Source: Thysanoteuthis rhombus (lineage: Eukaryota; Mollusca; Cephalopoda; Oegopsida; Thysanoteuthidae). Taken from it: DNA of 64,000 nt. Below, piece by piece: positions 58,301-64,000 of this stretch. The stretch lies in the NCBI GenBank assembly GCA_963457665.1, contig OY735207.1, forward strand, positions 55,531,279 to 55,595,278, given 5' to 3'. Position 1 is the stretch's first letter. Each line of letters begins with the position of its first letter. The position numbers were made by a program, and so were the translations under genes. The notes under the pieces are model-generated. The model saw nothing but the letters and a program-made list of their open reading frames with translations, made no database searches and was not told the DNA's origin.

Positions 58301-58772
58301 CTGGGTCGGCAAACGGCTTTTTGCAGCGGGTCTGGTAGTTTCACCAGAGTGCATGCGCTGTGGTGGAATGGAGGAGTCTATTGAGCACGCCTTCTTCCAC
58401 TGCAGCGTGGTGCAACCGCTGTGCAAGCTGGTTGAAGGCCACATGGTTCGCATCGTCGGGGCACGGTTTTTTGCCTTGGATGCCAGTGTTGTCTGCAGCA
58501 ATGTGTTCCCATCGTTGGAGAAGGACGCACATATAGTGCTAATGTGCTTACTTGGCGTGATGCGAATGGTGATTTGGACGACGCGTCAGAAGGGGTTCCA
58601 CGAAGGAGAGCATTTCACTCCCGAACAACTGATTGCGTTCTTTGGGCACCAGCTCAAAGTCAAAATCAGGGTCGAGAGGAGGAGGCTCCCTTGGTCGGAA
58701 TTCAACGGAAGGTGGGTGAGAGTTGCCCGACTGTGTCGAGTGAAAGGTGCTGAATTAGAGTGGTTTTTTTGA
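55323..58772 (+). CDS. LINE ORF2, unit 8: endonuclease-reverse transcriptase (1149 aa)
   Basis: Intact. Private changes are D777N (KAVNLW) after the RT core and G1120R (VERRRLP) near the C-terminus, both outside known catalytic motifs. It has Q933 as in units 1 and 5. The second codon is GCC instead of GCT. Confidence 0.95.
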   Translation: MALYLASLNGRGCRNESRRARLCRLLRHLDVSICCLQETHFISSDNESVLSRDFRLFSAYFDYRSRGVSWLISHSLNAVCSLVYADPAGRLCVVDVTIRGEAFRLIGVYAPNGQGERINFFRQIDQFVVPSRRLVLAGDWNAVLDPDIDRGVNRGTNNGDVIPFRDLINRLDLVDKFRNEHPRQVVWTWTNSGDPSSVQRSSYIDRVLARRVDHKFLECPSFHSVPFSDHRLVRARMNLGIAKPFKSGYWKFNTSLVDMEDFRDQLTSLIQRELTGAILGNKFWGNLKNKIRSFAADYSRRLNLVRLAAQKALEDRIERAVEGGDSSQVKIAKAELASLHAKKDQALVVRARLKRMSPEATNMADELRLEEIRSASSRYISSVTSPDGRLVTTNEGICEVFRANFQELFTREARLNSAQFDAYLADFPRLEATEAAGCEGPITEDEIREALKSIEKEKTPGIDGLPYEVYLRLSPIFVHLLALIFNHWLKQGRIPSRFTRGVVKLLCKDKDGGDGVDNFRPITLLNTELKILAKVLANRLQTVLESLIGPEQTCSVKGRTIQDNLHTVRTIIEKVDNGAALIKLDQSKAFDRVDHRFLESVLSASGFGEIFRSWIRLLYASPSSVVEVNGVRSKAFQLSRSVRQGCPLSPMLYILALEPFLRKVKANPVLRGLTLPGGHTPVKYTAYVDDITLLVTSSAEIREISVEIQRYETVTGAKANCGKSEGLLLDSWRGRSLPGPFAWTEGPCKILGVWFGPDLQLEKNWSGVLEKVEKAVNLWTRRKLSFKGRAEVCVSHIYPLILYRLSVLPLPCTDQQKLEGAMFRLLWGHRHPMVSRKICQLQPAEGGLGMPNIKARQHSLRLTFLGRMCTQEEQNGEFWKEDARKAFPALRNVHSDDGGEARRRPRAECSFYRECRHALRVFSRVKVCLNDTQSLSRRALYRVIVRGSVRDEMIEGLGLTKAESRSIWPWTPGLRCLNNNEASLTWLVIRNALWVGKRLFAAGLVVSPECMRCGGMEESIEHAFFHCSVVQPLCKLVEGHMVRIVGARFFALDASVVCSNVFPSLEKDAHIVLMCLLGVMRMVIWTTRQKGFHEGEHFTPEQLIAFFGHQLKVKIRVERRRLPWSEFNGRWVRVARLCRVKGAELEWFF

Positions 58773-58994
58773 GATCTATTGGTTAATTAAGGATTTTGCA
58801 GTCCTGACACGAACGTGCTAACCCAGCCCAGGTTAGGATAGATTAGATTTTCCTTTTCTGTTAGCCAACAGTTTCTTAGCTAGGGAGAGAATGATCATCA
58901 GCCCCCCTTTTTTTTCTGTCCTCCACTTTTTTCGATTCCCATCCCCTCCCCCTCTAGATGACAGAAGGTAAAGTTTTCCAGAGGATGTTTGAGA

Positions 58995-59033
<39 letters not shown>

Positions 59034-59455
59034 CTGTCTCGACATCCATCTTTTCGTCTGGTTAAATTACTGTTCTGCCATGTTAGGTCTTTTGTGGGGG
59101 GTCACATACTAATTTCGTTTTCGTTTTTTTTTTCCTGTAAATATATATCAGTCATTGGGGTTCATTTTTATTTGTAAATATTCATCATAATTTTATTCCC
59201 CCCCCACACACACAAAATTGTAAATAGGGGTTTAGAGTAGTTTTTACATCATAGAGAGAATCTGACTTTATGGTAAATGCAGTATGAAAGAGACCAGGAA
59301 AAATGTGTTGTTTTGGTGAATGGATGTATATAGTGTGATTGGGTCAGTGCATGAGACTAGCTAAGATAAGATTAGGAATAGAGTTGACCAGTCCTTATAC
59401 CCCATTCCCCCCTTCGACTTCATGTCATATTTCTCTCTTTCAGAGAATAAATAAT
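58773..59455 (+). promoter_or_regulatory. Unit 8 3' UTR with T36 tract and terminal hairpin
   Basis: T run 58998-59033 (36 T). Terminal hairpin 59431-59447, then TAAATAAT. Confidence 0.7.
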
Positions 59456-59693
59456 CACAGATCGCTCGACGAGATTGTTGTGACTTTTTTTGGCAAAAAA
59501 AAAAAAAAAGACAAGTTTCCTGCGACCACACCGAACAAAATAACGGACTAGTAGGACCCCCTTGAAACTCTAGTTCGAAAAGATAAGCCCTTGGTTTTTT
59601 TTGACTCGATTTGACTCAAATTGACTCGATTTTTTTTTTTTATTATTTCGATTTTGTTGTTTGTCTCGATTTTGTATTTTTTTCTTTCCCTTC
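59456..59693 (+). promoter_or_regulatory. Unit 9 5' leader
   Basis: 238 nt. Same class as units 7 and 8; one T shorter in the T run before TATTATTTCG. Confidence 0.5.
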
Positions 59694-61910
59694 ATGGCCG
59701 ACGAGGCCAGGAGGGCCTTGTTTGCTTCCCCCGATAAGGGGGAGGGCGGGGGCACATCCACACCCCCTAAAATAGGGAAAAAAAACAAAAAAAAACAAGA
59801 AAAAATGTCTACAACACAGACAAACAGTACAAGTGAAAAGAATTCAGACATGAAAAAATCCCCCGTCCATGAAGGGAGGGGGGAAAATACAGACTCGCCG
59901 ATTCCGGCGGGACAACAACAGCAACAAGAAAAGACAAGTGGGGACTCTCCTAACGTTTGGTCATCCCCTCCCGTAATAAATACAGTCAATGTGGCGGAAT
60001 TCGTCAAGCGTTGCCAGACATACAGTCACCTTGTAAAAGAGGACGGCTTACTGGTGGACTTGGTCGAATTGAAAGACATTGAGAAAAAAATGGTGTCCGT
60101 CTTTTTGGTCGACAAGAAGTCAAACCGAATTGTCCGATCAAACAAAGACATAGTGTTGAAAGCACTGGCTAGCTTAGGAATCAAAGCCAAACAAGTTGTT
60201 AAAGGCGATGGCTTTGCGATGTGGGACGTACTATTGCCCACTGAACAGGACTGTTCAGATCTCCTGCGCCGAGAGCTCCAAACGAAGGAGCATTACATTC
60301 GTGTTGAGTATCTCGGCCGGAGAAGGACCCGGGTAATAGCACATGAGGTGCCCAGCTTCGTACTCGGGGAACATATCGGGGCTTTTCTCCTGAAATACGG
60401 AGAAATTGTCTCGGTTGACTCCGAGGCGATGCGTGGGGAGTGGCGTTTTGATCTTATGATCGACAGGAAGGCGTTCCTGGCCATTCCCAACTATTTGGAC
60501 ATAGGTGGTCGGAGGCGACTGCCTCTTATCGTAAAAGGTAGGAGGCCAGTCTGCTGGATATGCGGGGAGGCCGGTCACCTCGCCGCTATCTGCAAAAAGA
60601 AACCGTCCAGCCTGACGCAAGACCCTTCCCACTCAGTTTCTGTGACCGCCCAAAAGGAGGCTCCCGTAGTCTCGCCTACTGCCATGACTGGAGGAATCCA
60701 GTCAGATGCCGGGAGAGGTAAAAGTCTCCCCTCACCTAAACCGTCGACTCCGTCACCAAAGGTGGTGGCACAAAAAGAGAAGACGGAGGGGGAGTGGCAG
60801 GTAGTAGGTCGTAGTGGGAAGAAGGCCCAAATAGAAGCACCCCTGTTGCCACATATCCTAAAGCGAACCGACACCGACAGTCCCCAAGGAGAGACCCCGC
60901 AGTCTTATGCGGAACGGGCTAGAGTGGGGGGTTACGCTAGTCCAGGACGAATAGGGAAGGAAAAGGCGGCGGCACTTCTTCAACAACTAAAGTCCAGGCA
61001 GCCAGCAGGGAGGGTTACCCCTCCGCCCTCCCCGAAAACATTACAAAGTCCACCCACGAAAAAATCAACCCCAGAAAAACCAAAACTGACAGTACTAGGA
61101 AAAAAATCTACCCCCCAAAAAACACCAATACCTTCACCTACACCCCCATTACCGCCCACATCACCGCTACCTCCGCCGCCGCCTCCACCGTTGATTATGT
61201 TTCCTCCCTCAACAACAGCAACACCAGCAGCCACACCAAAACCTTCCCCAAAAGTAACACCATCAGCATCACCAGCAACAACACCAGCAACAACACCAAC
61301 ATCAGCAACAACAACAACAAGCACACCCATGTCACCTACACAATCGGCCTCACAAAAGAGGCCGAGAAGCCCAGCCGGGGGTGATACCGGCGAGCCCACC
61401 AAAAAAGAGAAAAAAATCAGACACAAGAGAGGGGTCCACATCTGCCGTGTCGACCCGGACATTCTCGACAAGACAAAACTCCAGCAGCAGGCCCTGAGGG
61501 ATTTAAAGGTCCTCCACAACTTCCGGTTCGTCGAACCCGGAAGACGTGATGTGGAGGACCCTACCTTGTTCCCAGGGCTAAAGAAAGTACTGACTGTGGT
61601 CCGGGTTGGTGACACCTCACGGCAGGTGTGGGACATGTTAAAAGAAGCCAACTTAGCTTTCAAAATGTCATCACCGCTGGCTGTCTGGCATCATCCAGAC
61701 CTCCACAAACTGAAAAACTTTTGTTCAGGGAGGGTCCCCGTCTTCATGCACCCCTCCCTTTATAGGGCAGCAAAACTAACATTCCCTAGGCACGTCGGCG
61801 GCGTGTCCCTGGATGGCACCATCAGAACTGAGATGGGCACTGATCCTATGGGACCCGCTGTCGGTGTGCTATCACCGGCAATGTTCGCGTCAGGAGGGCA
61901 ACGCCAATAG
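59694..61910 (+). CDS. LINE ORF1 protein, unit 9 (738 aa, B/A/B mosaic)
   Basis: The N-terminal part with the knuckle is type B (IEAPLLPHILKRTD). The linker is type A (PGRIGKEK, PPPPPPP then LIMFPPS), and so is the first part of the C-terminal domain (DILDKTKL, DLKVLHNF). The last 50 residues are type B (VSLDGTIRTEMG). Private changes are LKKVLTVV and DLHKLKNF. The linker is shorter than in unit 1, making this the shortest ORF1. Confidence 0.92.
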   Translation: MADEARRALFASPDKGEGGGTSTPPKIGKKNKKKQEKMSTTQTNSTSEKNSDMKKSPVHEGRGENTDSPIPAGQQQQQEKTSGDSPNVWSSPPVINTVNVAEFVKRCQTYSHLVKEDGLLVDLVELKDIEKKMVSVFLVDKKSNRIVRSNKDIVLKALASLGIKAKQVVKGDGFAMWDVLLPTEQDCSDLLRRELQTKEHYIRVEYLGRRRTRVIAHEVPSFVLGEHIGAFLLKYGEIVSVDSEAMRGEWRFDLMIDRKAFLAIPNYLDIGGRRRLPLIVKGRRPVCWICGEAGHLAAICKKKPSSLTQDPSHSVSVTAQKEAPVVSPTAMTGGIQSDAGRGKSLPSPKPSTPSPKVVAQKEKTEGEWQVVGRSGKKAQIEAPLLPHILKRTDTDSPQGETPQSYAERARVGGYASPGRIGKEKAAALLQQLKSRQPAGRVTPPPSPKTLQSPPTKKSTPEKPKLTVLGKKSTPQKTPIPSPTPPLPPTSPLPPPPPPPLIMFPPSTTATPAATPKPSPKVTPSASPATTPATTPTSATTTTSTPMSPTQSASQKRPRSPAGGDTGEPTKKEKKIRHKRGVHICRVDPDILDKTKLQQQALRDLKVLHNFRFVEPGRRDVEDPTLFPGLKKVLTVVRVGDTSRQVWDMLKEANLAFKMSSPLAVWHHPDLHKLKNFCSGRVPVFMHPSLYRAAKLTFPRHVGGVSLDGTIRTEMGTDPMGPAVGVLSPAMFASGGQRQ

Positions 61911-61919
61911 ATTAACAAG

Positions 61920-64000
61920 ATGGCTCTCTATTTAGCAAGTTTGAATGGTCGTGGTTGCCGGAATGAGTCGAGAAGAGCTAGACTCTGTCGTCTCCTCCGG
62001 CACCTCGACGTGAGTATTTGTTGTTTACAGGAGACTCATTTTATTTCGAGCGACAATGAGAGTGTGCTGTCTCGAGATTTCCGTCTCTTTTCAGCATATT
62101 TTGATTACCGCTCCAGAGGTGTCTCTTGGCTAATAAGCCATTCTTTGAATGCGGTGTGTTCCCTTGTGTATGCAGACCCGGCGGGCAGATTGTGCGTCGT
62201 TGATGTTACCATAAGAGGGGAGGCTTTTCGTTTGATTGGGGTTTATGCGCCCAACGGCCAGGGTGAGCGAATCAACTTCTTTCGGCAGATCGATCAGTTC
62301 GTAGTTCCGTCGAGACGGCTAGTGTTAGCGGGTGATTGGAATGCCGTCCTTGATCCCGATATAGACCGAGGGGTAAATAGGGGAACTAACAACGGTGACG
62401 TGATTCCGTTTCGGGATTTGATCAACAGGCTTGACCTGGTGGATAAATTCCGAAACGAACACCCCCGCCAAGTAGTATGGACTTGGACTAATAGTGGCGA
62501 CCCGAGTTCGGTGCAACGTTCCAGTTACATCGATCGGGTCTTAGCTAGAAGAGTCGACCATAAGTTTTTGGAATGTCCAAGTTTCCATAGCGTCCCCTTT
62601 TCGGACCATAGATTAGTAAGGGCCCGAATGAATTTAGGTATAGCTAAGCCCTTCAAGTCTGGTTACTGGAAATTCAACACATCCCTCGTGGATATGGAGG
62701 ATTTTCGGGACCAGCTAACATCACTAATCCAGCGGGAACTGACGGGGGCTATCCTGGGAAATAAATTCTGGGGGAACCTCAAAAACAAAATTAGGTCTTT
62801 TGCTGCCGATTACAGTAGGCGACTCAACCTAGTGAGACTAGCGGCACAAAAGGCACTAGAAGATCGGATCGAGAGGGCGGTGGAGGGAGGGGACTCTAGC
62901 CAGGTTAAGATAGCTAAGGCAGAGTTGGCCTCCTTGCATGCCAAGAAGGATCAAGCTCTAGTAGTTAGAGCTAGATTAAAGAGAATGTCCCCCGAGGCAA
63001 CGAATATGGCCGATGAGCTGAGGCTAGAAGAAATTAGGAGTGCGTCTAGTCGGCATATCTCCAGCGTCACATCGCCGGACGGACGTCTTGTGACCACAAA
63101 CGAAGGTATCTGTGAGGTGTTTCGTGCCAATTTTCAGGAACTATTCACCAGGGAAGCTAGACTGAATTCGGCTCAGTTCGACGCCTATTTAGCTGACTTC
63201 CCTCGCCTTGAGGCGACTGAAGCAGCTGGGTGCGAGGGGCCCATAACAGAGGATGAAATCCGGGAAGCGTTAAAGAGCATCGAGAAGGAGAAGACACCGG
63301 GGATCGATGGTTTACCTTACGAAGTGTATTTGAGGCTGTCGCCCATTTTTGTTCACTTGCTGGCTTTGATCTTTAACCACTGGTTAAAGCAGGGGAGCAT
63401 CCCCAGCCGCTTTACCAGAGGGGTAGTGAAATTGCTATGCAAGGACAAAGATGGAGGGGACGGGGTAGATAACTTCAGGCCCATAACTCTGCTCAATACA
63501 GAGTTAAAGATTTTGGCCAAGGTCCTCGCCAACCGACTGCAGACTGTGCTGGAGAGTCTGATTGGCCCCGAGCAGACTTGCTCTGTAAAGGGTCGGACTA
63601 TCCAAGACAATCTGCACACGGTGCGCACGATCATTGAGAAAGTCGACAATGGAGCCGCGCTGATCAAGTTAGATCAGTCCAAAGCATTCGATAGGGTCGA
63701 CCATCGTTTTCTCGAGTCCGTCTTATCCGCGTCTGGCTTCGGTGAGATCTTTCGCTCCTGGATTCGTCTCTTGTATGCATCCCCCAGCTCGGTGGTGGAG
63801 GTGAATGGAGTGAGGTCGAAAGCCTTTCAGTTGTCCAGATCAGTTCGTCAAGGTTGTCCACTTTCGCCGATGCTGTACATTCTTGCGCTGGAACCTTTCC
63901 TGCGCAAAGTAAAGGCGAATCCGGTCCTGCGCGGGCTAACCTTGCCTGGTGGTCACACGCCAGTCAAGTATACCGCCTACGTTGATGACATAACTTTGCT
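61920..64000 (+). CDS. LINE ORF2, unit 9, 3' part outside window
   Basis: 693 codons are visible. They cover the whole endonuclease and the RT through YVDD, and the frame is open to the edge. The first 210 codons follow type B (FDYRSRG, FLECPS). Later residues follow unit 1 (H379, S493), with matching synonymous markers such as GGGAAATAAA near 62757. The rest of the RT, the zinc motif and the 3' UTR lie beyond the window. Confidence 0.93.
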   Translation, partial: MALYLASLNGRGCRNESRRARLCRLLRHLDVSICCLQETHFISSDNESVLSRDFRLFSAYFDYRSRGVSWLISHSLNAVCSLVYADPAGRLCVVDVTIRGEAFRLIGVYAPNGQGERINFFRQIDQFVVPSRRLVLAGDWNAVLDPDIDRGVNRGTNNGDVIPFRDLINRLDLVDKFRNEHPRQVVWTWTNSGDPSSVQRSSYIDRVLARRVDHKFLECPSFHSVPFSDHRLVRARMNLGIAKPFKSGYWKFNTSLVDMEDFRDQLTSLIQRELTGAILGNKFWGNLKNKIRSFAADYSRRLNLVRLAAQKALEDRIERAVEGGDSSQVKIAKAELASLHAKKDQALVVRARLKRMSPEATNMADELRLEEIRSASSRHISSVTSPDGRLVTTNEGICEVFRANFQELFTREARLNSAQFDAYLADFPRLEATEAAGCEGPITEDEIREALKSIEKEKTPGIDGLPYEVYLRLSPIFVHLLALIFNHWLKQGSIPSRFTRGVVKLLCKDKDGGDGVDNFRPITLLNTELKILAKVLANRLQTVLESLIGPEQTCSVKGRTIQDNLHTVRTIIEKVDNGAALIKLDQSKAFDRVDHRFLESVLSASGFGEIFRSWIRLLYASPSSVVEVNGVRSKAFQLSRSVRQGCPLSPMLYILALEPFLRKVKANPVLRGLTLPGGHTPVKYTAYVDDITL

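Larger units (their letters stand above)
52756..59455 (+). mobile_element. LINE unit 8 (complete, type B)
   Basis: 6700 bp, the longest unit. Its leader is like units 7 and 9. The ORF1 end and part of ORF2 share synonymous markers with unit 2 (GAGCCTACCAAAAAAG near 54795, GAGTTGAAG near 56905). Confidence 0.95.
59456..64000 (+). mobile_element. LINE unit 9 (cut by window edge; A/B mosaic)
   Basis: The first 4545 bp of a ninth unit. The leader and first half of ORF1 are type B. From about 60930 to 61715 the sequence is type A. From about 61730 to 62571 it is B again. From about 62758 to the edge it carries type A markers. All frames stay open through the switches. Confidence 0.93.

Noticed and set aside
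6237-64000. Tandem array as rDNA, histone cluster or viral concatemer
   Set aside because: Units encode an APE endonuclease plus LINE-type RT and a CCHC ORF1, with no rRNA, histone or capsid sequence and no LTRs.
6237-64000. Pure assembly duplication of one element
   Set aside because: T-run lengths, leader classes, proline counts, minisatellite number and A/B markers differ between units. Local collapse or expansion errors in copy number still cannot be excluded without reads.

Overview
The window is a eukaryotic, almost certainly metazoan, genomic segment. About 6.2 kb of AT-rich intergenic DNA is followed by a head-to-tail tandem array of nine copies of one non-LTR (LINE) retrotransposon, and the array runs off the right edge. 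The flank has long (TA)n, (CA)n/(TG)n, (CT)n and (CAA)n microsatellites and no prokaryotic gene features. This would fit a marine invertebrate such as a mollusc or echinoderm, but the sequence alone does not fix the taxon.

Layout. Positions 1-6236 are a flank with no confident gene. It holds one possible small secreted-protein exon on the minus strand (1158-1481), several microsatellites, a long imperfect inverted repeat (3137-3372), a short hairpin (5099-5155) and traces of dispersed repeats. From 6237 to 64000 there are eight complete units and one cut by the window edge, all on the plus strand, with a period of 6.60-6.70 kb. Unit starts are 6237, 12841, 19490, 26112, 32778, 39430, 46072, 52756 and 59456. 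Units abut directly. Each ends in a small hairpin followed by TAAATAAT, and the next unit begins at once.

Each unit has a 5' leader of about 215-240 nt, ORF1 (738-772 aa), a 9-nt spacer, ORF2 (1149 aa) and a 3' UTR of about 660-690 nt. ORF1 is a nucleic-acid-binding protein with an RRM-like region, one CCHC zinc knuckle, a length-variable Pro/Ser/Thr/Lys-rich linker and a conserved C-terminal domain I do not recognise. ORF2 has an N-terminal APE-type endonuclease, a reverse transcriptase with YVDD at the active site and a C-terminal CCHC zinc-binding motif, with no RNase H. This architecture and the RT motifs point to the Tx1-like branch of the L1 group, which contains many target-specific elements. 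By analogy with characterised LINEs, ORF1 would coat the RNA, the endonuclease would nick the target and the RT would copy the RNA from its 3' end in place.

The remarkable point is that every ORF is open. All eight complete ORF2 copies are exactly 1149 codons and some pairs differ by only two or three residues, yet homopolymers, coding minisatellites and UTR repeats differ between units. This argues against simple assembly duplication. Two sequence types, A and B, are visible: unit 1 and the 5' leader of unit 2 are A, units 2-8 are essentially B, and unit 9 alternates B/A/B/A. The array has therefore been reshuffled by conversion, unequal exchange or template switching. A self-targeting, template-jumping or HeT-A-like tandem LINE array is the main candidate for a new phenomenon here.
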